From positions 1 to 15,309 of the forward strand of contig CACXNN010000011.1 in the NCBI GenBank assembly GCA_902768995.1: a stretch of DNA of 15,309 nt, given 5' to 3'. Positions 1-8,045 of the stretch are shown in pieces (position 1 is the stretch's first letter; every line of letters begins with the position of its first letter). The DNA comes from an uncultured Eubacteriales bacterium (GTDB lineage: Bacteria > Bacillota > Clostridia > Christensenellales > CAG-138). Made by a program: the position numbers and the translations under genes. The notes beneath the pieces were generated by a model that did no database searches, had not been told where the DNA came from, and saw only the letters and a program-made list of their open reading frames with translations.

Positions 1-567
1 TGTGCCGGCAAGGAAGCTACAGACGGTGAGGCCGTCCTGCCCGCAGCCAGTGCCAGCGCCAGCGTGGCCAGCGTCACCGTCACCGCCCAGCCGGAGCAGA
101 CGACCGCATATCAAACGACGCCCCTGGTGACGGGCCTGCGGCTGGACGACGCCCTCAAGGCGCTCCACGACGTGGGCTTCACGGACATCTATGTATCCAC
201 AGATTATGCCGTCGACGACCCGCGGACCGGTTCCATCATCCAGCAGAGTCAGCCCGCCAACACCGCTCCCAAGGTGGAGGACCCCATCTATCTCACCCTC
301 CTGTTGGAGAAGCGGGGCAAGTATAAGGCGGACGTGGCCTTCATGCTGGATATCCCCGAGAACGATTCCCGGGTCCAGATCGTGTATCGGACCAGCAGCA
401 CGGACAACATCGATTACTCCGTCATCCTCTACGACACGGTGCGCACTAAGGAGACCATGGTCTCCATCAGCGCCACGGTCTACAGCAACGACCCGGCCAC
501 CCGGACCCTGTATCTGCTGGTGAACGGCGAGGAAGTTCGGACCCAAGACGTGAAGTTTTCGGAGTAA
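1..567 (+). CDS. prkC: PASTA-domain Ser/Thr protein kinase, C-terminal extracellular part (5'-truncated)
   Basis: The frame is open from base 1 and ends in TAA at 565-567, giving 188 visible residues; the start lies outside the window. Visible residues 1-36 are a small-residue linker rich in Ala, Ser, Thr and Val. About 40-103 form one PASTA repeat (core PLVTGLRLDDALKAL, then IIQQSQPANTAPK and a closing beta strand). About 105-188 are a beta-rich tail of the kind that closes many clostridial PrkC/StkP proteins. In the family, a cytoplasmic Hanks-type kinase domain and one membrane helix precede PASTA domains that bind peptidoglycan fragments outside the cell. The kinase domain is not visible here, so the assignment rests on the PASTA repeat and on rsgA and rpe following 6 bases later, which matches the Firmicute prkC-rsgA-rpe order. 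A PASTA penicillin-binding protein is the main alternative but is unlikely in this context. Confidence 0.82.
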   Translation, partial: CAGKEATDGEAVLPAASASASVASVTVTAQPEQTTAYQTTPLVTGLRLDDALKALHDVGFTDIYVSTDYAVDDPRTGSIIQQSQPANTAPKVEDPIYLTLLLEKRGKYKADVAFMLDIPENDSRVQIVYRTSSTDNIDYSVILYDTVRTKETMVSISATVYSNDPATRTLYLLVNGEEVRTQDVKFSE

Positions 568-573
568 AAGGCG

Positions 574-1440
574 ATGGAAGGGTCTATCATCAAAGGTGTG
601 GGCGGGTTCTACTATGTTTCCACCGACCAGGGCGTGATCACCTGCAAGGCTAAGGGCGCCTTCCGCCGGGAGGGCATCACCCCGGTGGTGGGGGATCGGG
701 TGCGCATCACCCGCCACGATTCCGGGTATGCTCAGATCGACGAAGTCCTCCCCCGCCGGAACCTTTTGATCCGCCCGGCTGTGGCGAACATCGACCGGCT
801 CCTCATCGTCCTGTCCGGGCATCTGCCCGAACCCGATTGGCTTTTAGCCGACAAGCTGATCGTCCAGGCCACGCTGAACCGGATCGAGCCCGTGATGGTC
901 CTCAATAAGGCGGATGAAGCGGAGGACGCCATCGTGAAAGCCTTCGAGGAGGACTATCGGCTCTTCCCCCGGGTGGTGGTCTCCGCCCTGTCCGGGGAAG
1001 GGCTCCAGGGGCTGAAGGACGCCATCGCAGGGAAGGTATGCTGTTTTGCGGGGCAGTCCGCCGTGGGGAAATCCTCCCTGATGAACGCCCTGCTCCCGGA
1101 GCTCAGCCTGCCTGTGGGGGAGCTGACCCGGAAGACGGATCGGGGCAAGCACACCACCCGGCACGCCCAGCTGTGGCCCTGCTTCGGCGGCGCGCTGCTG
1201 GACACCCCCGGCTTCTCCCTCTACGAGCCGGAGAGCTTCGACGAGCTCCTGCTGCAGGGCTGCTACCCGGAGTTCAGGGAGGCCGAGCCCTGCCGATTCC
1301 CGGGCTGTATGCACATCAGCGAGCCGGGTTGCGGCGTGAAGGCCCTGCTGTCCACCGGCCAGCTATCCCCCGCCCGATATGAGCGATACGTCCAGATCGC
1401 CAAAGATTTTACCTTCAGGAGGAAACACCAATATGATTAA
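574..1440 (+). CDS. rsgA: Small ribosomal subunit biogenesis GTPase RsgA
   Basis: The 288-residue product is a circularly permuted GTPase that acts late in 30S subunit assembly, with GTP hydrolysis stimulated by the subunit. The order of motifs shows the permutation: an N-terminal OB-fold (about 1-65), G4 NKAD (111-114), G5 SALSGEG (137-143), then the P-loop GQSAVGKSS (160-168), a KHTTRH switch region (192-197) and G3 DTPGF (210-214). The C-terminal zinc knuckle is intact, with C240, C245, H247 and C253. The length is usual for the family. The ATG at 574 lies 6 bases after the kinase stop, with GGAG at the end of the kinase gene upstream. The gene overlaps the start of rpe by 8 bases, so the two are probably co-translated. 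No residue is missing. Confidence 0.96.
   Translation: MEGSIIKGVGGFYYVSTDQGVITCKAKGAFRREGITPVVGDRVRITRHDSGYAQIDEVLPRRNLLIRPAVANIDRLLIVLSGHLPEPDWLLADKLIVQATLNRIEPVMVLNKADEAEDAIVKAFEEDYRLFPRVVVSALSGEGLQGLKDAIAGKVCCFAGQSAVGKSSLMNALLPELSLPVGELTRKTDRGKHTTRHAQLWPCFGGALLDTPGFSLYEPESFDELLLQGCYPEFREAEPCRFPGCMHISEPGCGVKALLSTGQLSPARYERYVQIAKDFTFRRKHQYD
1417..1422 (+). promoter_or_regulatory. Shine-Dalgarno site for rpe
   Basis: AGGAGG lies 10 bases upstream of the ATG at 1433, inside the 3' end of rsgA. It decides the rpe start against an in-frame ATG at 1379, which would add 18 unconserved residues. Confidence 0.88.
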
Positions 1441-2077
1441 GATCGCCCCCTCCATCCTATCCGCCGACTTCGCCCGCATGGGCGAGGACGTTCGGATGCT
1501 GGAAGCAAACGGCGCGGATTGGGTCCACTTCGATGTGATGGACGGTCACTTCGTGCCCAACATCACCTTCGGCCCCGCCATGTGCAAGGCCGTGCGGCCC
1601 CATACCAAGCTCCCCCTGGACGTGCATCTCATGGTGGACCGGCCCAGCGACTGGGTCGCGCCCTTCCGTGACGCGGGGGCGGACATCCTGACCTTCCATG
1701 TGGAGGCGGAGCGCCACATCCACCGGACGCTGCAGGCCATCCACGCCGCCGGCATGCAGGCGGGCGTGGTGCTGAACCCGGCGACGCCCCTTGCCCTATG
1801 CGAGGAGGTGCTGGAGGACTGCGACATGGTCCTGCTCATGAGCGTGAACCCCGGATTCGGCGGACAGAAGTTCATCCCCCAGGTCTTGCGGAAGATCGAA
1901 GCCCTGAGCGCTCTCAAGGCGGCGCGGGGATTGACCTTTGAAATCGAAGTGGACGGCGGCGTCAACGATAGGACGGCGCCTCTCTGCCGGCAGGCCGGGG
2001 CCACCGTGCTGGTGGCGGGCAGCGCCGTGTTCACCGCGGAAGACCCCAAGGATATGATCCGGCGGCTGCGTGGCTGA
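1433..2077 (+). CDS. rpe: Ribulose-phosphate 3-epimerase
   Basis: This 214-residue TIM-barrel enzyme interconverts D-ribulose 5-phosphate and D-xylulose 5-phosphate in the non-oxidative pentose phosphate pathway. It begins with the family's IAPSILSADF strand. The metal ligands and catalytic pair are all present: H32 and D34 (VHFDVMDGHFVPN), H65 (DVHLMV) and D174 (EVDGGV). The phosphate-binding parts MSVNPGFGGQKF (136-147) and AGSAVF are also intact. The start at 1433 fits the family N-terminus and has an AGGAGG site. The gene overlaps rsgA by 8 bases and the downstream membrane protein gene by 8 bases. The prkC-rsgA-rpe order is widely conserved in Firmicutes. Confidence 0.97.
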   Translation: MIKIAPSILSADFARMGEDVRMLEANGADWVHFDVMDGHFVPNITFGPAMCKAVRPHTKLPLDVHLMVDRPSDWVAPFRDAGADILTFHVEAERHIHRTLQAIHAAGMQAGVVLNPATPLALCEEVLEDCDMVLLMSVNPGFGGQKFIPQVLRKIEALSALKAARGLTFEIEVDGGVNDRTAPLCRQAGATVLVAGSAVFTAEDPKDMIRRLRG

Positions 2078-2912
2078 TCTTCGTTCCCTGTTCAACCGAG
2101 CCAGGGGGTTCGCCCGCGAGCTGAACGGCCGGGGGCTGGTGACCTATGCCGCCTCCTGCGCCTTCTATTCCTTCCTGTCCCTGTTTCCCATGGCTGCCTT
2201 AGCCGCCTCCCTGGTGCCCTGCATCGGCGTCTCGGAGGCGGCTTTGCTGCGTTTTTTGGGCACCGTGGCCCCGATGGGCGTGGCCGCCCTGCTACAGGCG
2301 ATCCTGTCCAACGTCTATGAAAACGTCTTCCCCGCCCTGCCCCTCTCCCTGCTGGCCCTCCTCTGGTCCGCCGCCCAGGCCTTTTCAGAGCTGCTGAAGG
2401 GGATGACGGCCATGACCGACCCCGCCCGGCAGGCCGGCTTCCTCAAGCGGCGGCTCCGGGCCATCCTCCTCACCATGGCGCTGCTGATGATGATGATGCT
2501 GTCCCTGTCGGTGCTGATCTTCGGCGCCAGGCTCGCCCTGTTCATCGGATACCTGTTCCCCCAGGTCCGCGGCCTGATGGCCCTGTTCCTGCGCCTCAGG
2601 CACCTGTTCATGGGAGCCCTGCTGTGGCTTTTGTTCGTCTTTCTCTATCGATCCATCCCCGACCAGCGCTTCTCCTTCCGGGAGGTCCGGACCGGGGCCG
2701 CCCTGTCCACCGTGGCCTGGATCGCCTTCTCGGGCCTGTTCTCCCTGTACGCCGCCTTATTCTTCGACCTGTCCCTGTACGGAGGCATGGCGGCCATGGC
2801 CCTGACCATGCTGTGGCTCTTCTACTGCCAATACATCGTGCTTGTAGGCGCCGGCGTCTGCGCCCGCCAGCGCAGCAAAAAGGAAGCCCCGCGCCTGGCG
2901 ACAGCTTCCTGA
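2070..2912 (+). CDS. YihY/BrkB-family multi-pass membrane protein
   Basis: The 280-residue product has about six hydrophobic segments: roughly 28-50, 90-106, 131-152, 178-193, 208-231 and 241-264. It begins with the family-typical amphipathic stretch and GLVTYAASCAFYSFLSLFP, and ends with the YGGMAAMALTMLWLFYCQY segment that marks the YihY/BrkB (UPF0761) family. These proteins were once called ribonuclease BN, but that activity belongs to another gene, and their transport role is unsettled. Translation appears to start at a GTG (2070) that overlaps the rpe stop by 8 bases. Only a weak GGCGG lies upstream, so coupling to rpe is likely. The last 32 bases double as the opposite-strand mutS2 terminator, and the stop is 14 bases from the mutS2 stop. 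Family assignment is firm; function is unknown. Confidence 0.88.
   Translation: MADLRSLFNRARGFARELNGRGLVTYAASCAFYSFLSLFPMAALAASLVPCIGVSEAALLRFLGTVAPMGVAALLQAILSNVYENVFPALPLSLLALLWSAAQAFSELLKGMTAMTDPARQAGFLKRRLRAILLTMALLMMMMLSLSVLIFGARLALFIGYLFPQVRGLMALFLRLRHLFMGALLWLLFVFLYRSIPDQRFSFREVRTGAALSTVAWIAFSGLFSLYAALFFDLSLYGGMAAMALTMLWLFYCQYIVLVGAGVCARQRSKKEAPRLATAS
2877..2910 (-). terminator. Intrinsic terminator of the minus-strand mutS2 operon
   Basis: Read on the minus strand, AGGAAGC (2910-2904) pairs perfectly with GCTTCCT (2887-2881). CGCC and GGCG can pair inside the loop, and TTTTT follows (2881-2877). It lies 16 bases beyond the mutS2 stop and wholly within the coding 3' end of the plus-strand brkB-like gene. 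On the plus strand the same hairpin is not directly followed by a T tract. Confidence 0.75.
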
Positions 2913-2926
2913 ATGGTTCCTCATTT

Positions 2927-5290
2927 TTATTTCAATGTGACCACCGTGACCCCGGCGTCTCCCTCCCCGTAGGCTCCGATCCGATAGGATTTGACCCGGG
3001 GGTGGGTCTTCAAATACGCCTGGATGCCCGCCCGCAGGGCGCCGGTGCCCTTGCCGTGGATGATGTTGAACTCCTTCCGGCCGTTCCGGGCGCACAGGTC
3101 GATGTACCGGTCCACCTCCAGCATACCGTCGTCCACGGTCATGCCCCGCAGGTCCAGGTCCATCTTGACCTCCTGGATGTCCTGCAGGATGGGTTTCCCC
3201 GCCACGGGGGCCCGCTTCTTCTGGACCTTGGGCAGGGGCCTCAGGTCCGACAGGGGCACGTTCATCTTGATGACCCCGGCCTGGATCTGGACCATGCCCC
3301 GGGCGTCGGGGGCCTTGAGCACGGTGGCGGTGTTGTGGATGCTGATCACATGGTAGCTCTCCCCCGCCTTCACCGTCTTGGGCGCTTCGCCCATATCCTC
3401 CTCCGGCAGGGCCGTGTCCACGAGATCGTTCTCCGAAGCCCGCATGCCGTCCCGCGCCTGCTGGATAGCCCGCTCCAGGGCCTTATAGTCGATGTTCTTG
3501 ACGTTCCTCAGCTCTGTGATGAGCCGTTCCATCTCCCGCCGGGTCTGGCGCACGATGTCCCGAGCGTCCTCCCGGGCCTTGTTGCGCAGGGTGGTCCGCT
3601 CCTCGTCCAGCTTGCGCTTCTCCTTCTCGTAGTCGTTCCGAAGCTTCTCCGCCTCCCACAAGGCCAGCTGCGCGTCGTGGCGGGCCTTTTCAGCGATGCG
3701 CCGCTGCTCCTCTGCGCCGCTCAGCACGTCCTCGAAGGCCACGTCCTCCTTCTTCAAGAACTGCCGTGCCCGGTCGATGACCTCTGTGGAGAGGCCCAGG
3801 CGGCGGCTGATCTCGAAGGCGTTGGACTTGCCGGGGATACCGATATAGAGCCGGTAGGTGGGACAGAGCCGATCCACGTCGAATTCCATGGAGGCGTTCT
3901 GCATCCGATCCCGGGACAGGGCGAAGGCCTTGATCTCGCTGTAATGGGTGGTGGCCATGGTCCGGCAGCCCTGCTCCTGGAGCCGTTCCAGGATGGCCTG
4001 GGCAAGAGCCGCCCCCTCCAGGGGGTCCGTGCCCGCGCCCAGCTCGTCGAGAAGCACCAGGGTGTGCTGGTCCGCCTGCTGGATGATGGACACCAGGTTG
4101 GTCATGTGGGCGCTGAAGGTGGACAGGCTCTGCTCGATGGACTGCTCGTCGCCGATGTCCGCAAAGACCTGATCGAAGATGGAGACCTCGCTCCCCTCCT
4201 CCGCTGGCAGGAACAGACCGCACATGGCCATGAGGGTGAACAGGCCCACGGTCTTCAAGGTCACCGTCTTGCCGCCGGTGTTGGGGCCGGTGATGATGAG
4301 GGTATCGAAATCCTCCCCGAGCCACAGGGTGACGGGCACCACCTTCTCCCTGTCGATCAGGGGATGGCGAGCGTTCACCAGCTTCAATCGGCCCTCCTCG
4401 TTGAGCTTGGGCCGGATGCCGCCCTGCTCCCGGGCCAGGACGGCCTTGGCGAAGATGCAGTCGAGGCGCCCGAGGAGCAGGAGGCTGTCGTACAGCTCGT
4501 CCGCATAGGGCTGCAGCAGGGCGGTCAACCCCGCCAAAATGCGCTCGATCTCCTTCTGCTCGTCCAGCAGGAGCTTCTTATACTCGTTCCCCAGCTCCAC
4601 CACCGCCGCCGGCTCGATGAACAGGGTCTGGCCTGTGCCGCTCTGGTCGTGGATGAGGCCCGGGATTTGCCGCCGATGCTCCGCCTTCACCGGGATGGTG
4701 TAGCGGCCGTTACGCATGGTGATGATGGAATCCTGCAGATACTTCTGGTCCCCGGCGCTGCGGATGATGCTGTTGAGCTTGTCCCGCACCTTCTCCGTGG
4801 TGATCTTCATCTGCCGCCGGATGCGAGCCAGCTCCGGGGACGCGTTGTCCGCCATCTCCTCCTCGGAGAGGATGCAGCGGGCGATCTCGTTCTCGATGGA
4901 AGGCTGGGCCGTGAGCCGGTTGGCCAGCAGGCACAGCAGCCCGTCGCCCCCCTGCTCCTTGCCGCCCAGGATGGCTTCCCTGGCCCGGCGGGACACCTTG
5001 AGGCACCGCTCCGCCCCCAACAGCTCTCCCATGGACAGGGCCAGCACCGCGCTCATGCGGCGGAGGGAGGGGCGGATATCGGGGAACACGTCGATGGGCG
5101 TGTGGCCCAGCCGCCAGAACACCGACTCCGCCTCCATGGTCTCCTGCAGGAGCCGCTCCGCCTCGGGCAGGGACGCGGCAGGAGACAGGGCGTCCACCGC
5201 AGCCTTTCCTAAATCGGAAACGGCGTACCCCCGCAGCATAGCCTGGATCTTATTGAGTTCAAGGGTGTGTATGGTTCTTTCCGATATCAT
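2927..5290 (-). CDS. mutS2: Endonuclease/ATPase MutS2 with C-terminal Smr domain
   Basis: At 787 residues this is full length for MutS2. It lacks the mismatch-reading N-terminal domain of MutS. A core and lever region (about 1-320) precedes the ATPase: Walker A GPNTGGKT (335-342), STFSAHM signature (390-396), Walker B LVLLDELGAGTDP (411-423, D415 and E416) and TTHYSEIKAF (448-457). A long charged coiled coil follows (about 515-620). The C-terminal Smr domain (about 710-787) keeps LDLRG (712-716) and HGKGTG (745-750). MutS2 is associated with suppressing recombination in some bacteria and, in Bacillus subtilis, with rescue of collided ribosomes. The ATG is 2 bases after the htrA stop and no good ribosome binding site is visible, so translation is probably coupled to htrA. 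The gene ends the minus-strand operon. Confidence 0.96.
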   Translation of the reverse strand: MISERTIHTLELNKIQAMLRGYAVSDLGKAAVDALSPAASLPEAERLLQETMEAESVFWRLGHTPIDVFPDIRPSLRRMSAVLALSMGELLGAERCLKVSRRAREAILGGKEQGGDGLLCLLANRLTAQPSIENEIARCILSEEEMADNASPELARIRRQMKITTEKVRDKLNSIIRSAGDQKYLQDSIITMRNGRYTIPVKAEHRRQIPGLIHDQSGTGQTLFIEPAAVVELGNEYKKLLLDEQKEIERILAGLTALLQPYADELYDSLLLLGRLDCIFAKAVLAREQGGIRPKLNEEGRLKLVNARHPLIDREKVVPVTLWLGEDFDTLIITGPNTGGKTVTLKTVGLFTLMAMCGLFLPAEEGSEVSIFDQVFADIGDEQSIEQSLSTFSAHMTNLVSIIQQADQHTLVLLDELGAGTDPLEGAALAQAILERLQEQGCRTMATTHYSEIKAFALSRDRMQNASMEFDVDRLCPTYRLYIGIPGKSNAFEISRRLGLSTEVIDRARQFLKKEDVAFEDVLSGAEEQRRIAEKARHDAQLALWEAEKLRNDYEKEKRKLDEERTTLRNKAREDARDIVRQTRREMERLITELRNVKNIDYKALERAIQQARDGMRASENDLVDTALPEEDMGEAPKTVKAGESYHVISIHNTATVLKAPDARGMVQIQAGVIKMNVPLSDLRPLPKVQKKRAPVAGKPILQDIQEVKMDLDLRGMTVDDGMLEVDRYIDLCARNGRKEFNIIHGKGTGALRAGIQAYLKTHPRVKSYRIGAYGEGDAGVTVVTLK

Positions 5291-5292
5291 CG

Positions 5293-6591
5293 TCAGTTGC
5301 TGAATCTGTTCATGTCGCCCACGGTCACCGTGATCGTCAGGTATTCCCCTTCCCGATACACGGTGAAGGCCACCTTGTCGCCGACCTCCTTGGAGCGCAC
5401 ATAGTTCACCACGTCGTCGTTGACGGTGACGGTCACGTCGTCGGCCTTGGTGATGATGTCGCCCACCTTCAGCCCGGCCTGGTCCGCCGGAGCGCCCTCG
5501 GTGAGCTCCTCGATGCGGCAGCCCACGGGCACGCCGTTCTCGGCCGCCGTTTCCTGGTCCACCGTGCGGATCTGGACGCCGATGCCGGGACGGACCAAGC
5601 TGCCCTCCTTCAGGATCACGTTGGCGATCTCGATCACGTTCTGGATGGGCAGAGCAAAGCCGATGCCCTCCGCGGAGATGGCGTTGCCCCGGGAATCGTA
5701 CCCGGCAGTGAGGGATTTGGCGGTGTTCATGCCGATGACCTGACCGGCCATGTTGATGAGGGGGCCGCCGCTGTTGCCGAAGTTGATTGCGGCGTCCGTC
5801 TGAAGATAGGTGTTGACGAAGCCGTCGATATTGATCTCCCGGGCCGTGGCGCTGATGATGCCGAAGGTGACCGTGCCGTAGAGCTCATAGGAGCTGAGGG
5901 GGTTGCCGATGGCGATCACGTATTCGCCTACCCGAAGGGCGTTGGAATCACCGATGGGCAGGGCGGGATAGTCCTCTCCCTCCACCTTCAGCACGGCGAT
6001 GTCGGTATTCACGTCCGCGCCTACCACCAGGGCGGGCTTCTTCTCCCCATCGCTGAAGAGCACGTCCACCGCCGCCGCGCCGCTGACCACATGGGCGTTG
6101 GTCAGCACGTAGCCGTTTTCCGAAACGATAAAGCCGGAGCCGCTGGCGTATTCCTCCAGCTTGCCGGTGCGCAGGTTGGGCTGATAGTGGATGACGCCCA
6201 CCACGGAATTGGAGGCCGCTTCCACCACGTCGGGGATGGAGGCGAACACCTGCATCTCGTTGGATTCCTGCACGTTCAGCTCCATCTTGGGCAGGTTTTC
6301 CAAAGCGCTTTGGTCCACGGTCGGCCGGGGCGTGACCTCCGCCTGCTCCGAAGGCACGGGATCGATCCCCGGCGTGGGGGGCACGACCGTAGCCGGAGCG
6401 TTCCCACGCTCCTCCCGGAACGGCGCCGTCTCCCTGGGCTGGGCCTGGGCCGACTGGGCCCGCATGACGCGAACAAAGCCCGCGCCCATCACCAGGCATG
6501 CGATGAATGCGACGCACAACAGGATGGACAAACACCAGATCAACGCGGAAACGCCTTTATCCTGCTTGGTATGATATTGCTCAAGTTCCAT
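5293..6591 (-). CDS. htrA: HtrA-like membrane-anchored serine protease with PDZ domain
   Basis: The 432-residue product is a trypsin-like protease of the HtrA/DegP family. A short cytoplasmic N-terminus is followed by one membrane helix (about 15-39) and a Pro/Thr-rich linker (about 47-95). The protease domain has the complete triad H167 (TNAHVV), D197 (NTDIAVLKV) and S274 (GNSGGPL). One PDZ domain covers about 335-425, with GLKVGDIITKADD inside. This is the usual Firmicute HtrA layout, in which the protease faces outward and degrades or refolds damaged exported proteins. The ATG (6591) has GGAGG 8 bases upstream at 6600-6604, inside the histidine kinase gene, and the two genes overlap by 11 bases. 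Expression with an adjacent two-component system resembles CssRS- or WalRK-linked htrA genes; that link is inferred from order only. Confidence 0.95.
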   Translation of the reverse strand: MELEQYHTKQDKGVSALIWCLSILLCVAFIACLVMGAGFVRVMRAQSAQAQPRETAPFREERGNAPATVVPPTPGIDPVPSEQAEVTPRPTVDQSALENLPKMELNVQESNEMQVFASIPDVVEAASNSVVGVIHYQPNLRTGKLEEYASGSGFIVSENGYVLTNAHVVSGAAAVDVLFSDGEKKPALVVGADVNTDIAVLKVEGEDYPALPIGDSNALRVGEYVIAIGNPLSSYELYGTVTFGIISATAREINIDGFVNTYLQTDAAINFGNSGGPLINMAGQVIGMNTAKSLTAGYDSRGNAISAEGIGFALPIQNVIEIANVILKEGSLVRPGIGVQIRTVDQETAAENGVPVGCRIEELTEGAPADQAGLKVGDIITKADDVTVTVNDDVVNYVRSKEVGDKVAFTVYREGEYLTITVTVGDMNRFSN

Positions 6592-8029
6592 TTTTTCTGC
6601 CTCCGTCTGTCACACGCTTGAGCGTGTTGGCTTTTTCCAATGTAAAGGTGAACTGGGTCCCCTTGCCCCGGGCGCTCTTCACCGTGATGGACTGGCCGTG
6701 GGCCTCGATGATCTTCTTCACGATGGCCAGGCCCAGCCCGGAGCCCACCTGCGGAGAGGGCGTATGGGCCTTCTCCACCTTGTAGAAACGATCGAAGATA
6801 TGGGGCACGTCCTCCGCCGGGATGCCCATGCCGGTGTCGCGGATGGTGACGTAGACCTCCTTGCGCAGGGCGTAGGTGGACACCACCAGCGTCCGGCCCT
6901 CGGGGGAATACTTGATGGCGTTGTCGATCAGGTTCCGGAGGACCTGGGAGATCTGATTGCTGTCCGCATAGACGTAGGCCTGCTCCGTGGAGAAGCGCAC
7001 GTCCAGCTCCATCCGCTTTTCGGAGATCCGGGCCTCGAAGGTGATGAGGGTGCGGCGGATGAGCTCGTTGATGTCGAACACCTCGTAGTTGACGGTGATG
7101 ATCCCGCTTTCGATCCGGGCTAGGTCCAAGAGATCGTTGACCATGGCCGTCATGCGCCGGGTCTCGGAGAGCACGATGCCGATATAGTTCTCATGCTCCT
7201 CCGGCGGTATGGTCCCGTCCATCATGGCTTCCAGAAAGCCCTTCATGCTGGTCAGGGGGGAGCGAAGCTCGTGGGACACGTTGGCCACGAAGCTTTGGCG
7301 GGTGACCTCCAGGTTCTTCAGCTGGTCGGCCATCTCGTTGAAGCTCTTGCCCAGCTGGGAGGCCTCGTCCCTGCCCTGAACGGGGATACGCTGGGAGAAA
7401 TCACCCTTGGAGTAGCACTGGACGATATGGTTCATGTCCACGAAGGGGTTGATGATCCGCTTGGCGGTGAAGTAGGAGGAGAACAGGACCACGAAAGCCG
7501 CCACCACGCAGATGGCCAGCGTCCACAGGGCCACCTGGCGAAAGGCCACGTTCCAGCGGGTGATATCGCTGTGGATCAGCAGTACGCCCTCCCGGCTCCC
7601 CTCGCCTACGCGGACGAAGACGGTGTACACGGGGAATTTGGCGCCGGAGAAGTATCGCTCCATGGCTTCGGGAAGGTTGCTGCTGCGGCGCAGCACGTCC
7701 GCCGCCCGGGTCTTTTCCGCAGCCAGGCCCACCAGGGGCGCCCATTTTTCATCGGTATACGCGGATACGGTCTCCTGGGAATAGAGCACCTGGATGAGGA
7801 GGCCCCGTTCCTCGGTGAGGGATCTCAATTCCAGGGAAGAGCCGCTGATCTCCAGCAGGCGCGCCGCCTGCTGGCCCTTCTCGACCAGGATATCCTTCTC
7901 CATGCTCAGGCTCTGCATGCGGGAAACGTATCCTATCCCCAGCCCTAAAATGAGCAGCAGAGAAAGGACCGTCACACATTGCAGAAACAGCATGCGGTCG
8001 AATATGGATTTGAAACGGATCTTCGCCAT
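6581..8029 (-). CDS. Sensor histidine kinase (HAMP, HisKA, HATPase)
   Basis: The 482-residue product has a membrane helix at about 17-35, an extracytoplasmic sensor region at about 36-165, a second helix at about 166-186 and a HAMP linker at about 187-240. The phosphoacceptor is H253 in the H box (FVANVSHELRSPLTSM). The ATP domain has the N box around N366 and N370 (LIDNAIKYS), G1 DTGMG (398-402), IFDRFYK (411-417) and G2 GSGLGLAIV (429-437). All catalytic motifs are intact. I do not recognise the sensor domain, so the signal is unknown. It lies 16 bases downstream of its response regulator. The ATG at 8029 has no Shine-Dalgarno site; the preceding bases are a pyrimidine run. It overlaps htrA by 11 bases. 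An envelope or secretion-stress role is inferred from htrA. Confidence 0.95.
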   Translation of the reverse strand: MAKIRFKSIFDRMLFLQCVTVLSLLLILGLGIGYVSRMQSLSMEKDILVEKGQQAARLLEISGSSLELRSLTEERGLLIQVLYSQETVSAYTDEKWAPLVGLAAEKTRAADVLRRSSNLPEAMERYFSGAKFPVYTVFVRVGEGSREGVLLIHSDITRWNVAFRQVALWTLAICVVAAFVVLFSSYFTAKRIINPFVDMNHIVQCYSKGDFSQRIPVQGRDEASQLGKSFNEMADQLKNLEVTRQSFVANVSHELRSPLTSMKGFLEAMMDGTIPPEEHENYIGIVLSETRRMTAMVNDLLDLARIESGIITVNYEVFDINELIRRTLITFEARISEKRMELDVRFSTEQAYVYADSNQISQVLRNLIDNAIKYSPEGRTLVVSTYALRKEVYVTIRDTGMGIPAEDVPHIFDRFYKVEKAHTPSPQVGSGLGLAIVKKIIEAHGQSITVKSARGKGTQFTFTLEKANTLKRVTDGGRKNGT

Positions 8030-8045
8030 GAAAGGGGAAAAATCG

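Noticed and set aside
1379..1432. Upstream in-frame start for rpe
   Set aside because: The extension lies within the coding end of rsgA and is not part of the epimerase family; AGGAGG at 1417-1422 fits the ATG at 1433.
2881..2928. Plus-strand terminator for the brkB-like gene
   Set aside because: The hairpin is there, but the T run on the plus strand (2924-2928) starts 13 bases after the stem, too far for an intrinsic terminator in that direction.
2624..5212. 862-codon open frame on the plus strand opposite mutS2
   Set aside because: It is rich in Gly, Leu, His, Gln and Arg with no recognisable motif and lies antisense to a complete MutS2 with all motifs. High GC at third codon positions of the real gene removes stop codons on the other strand.
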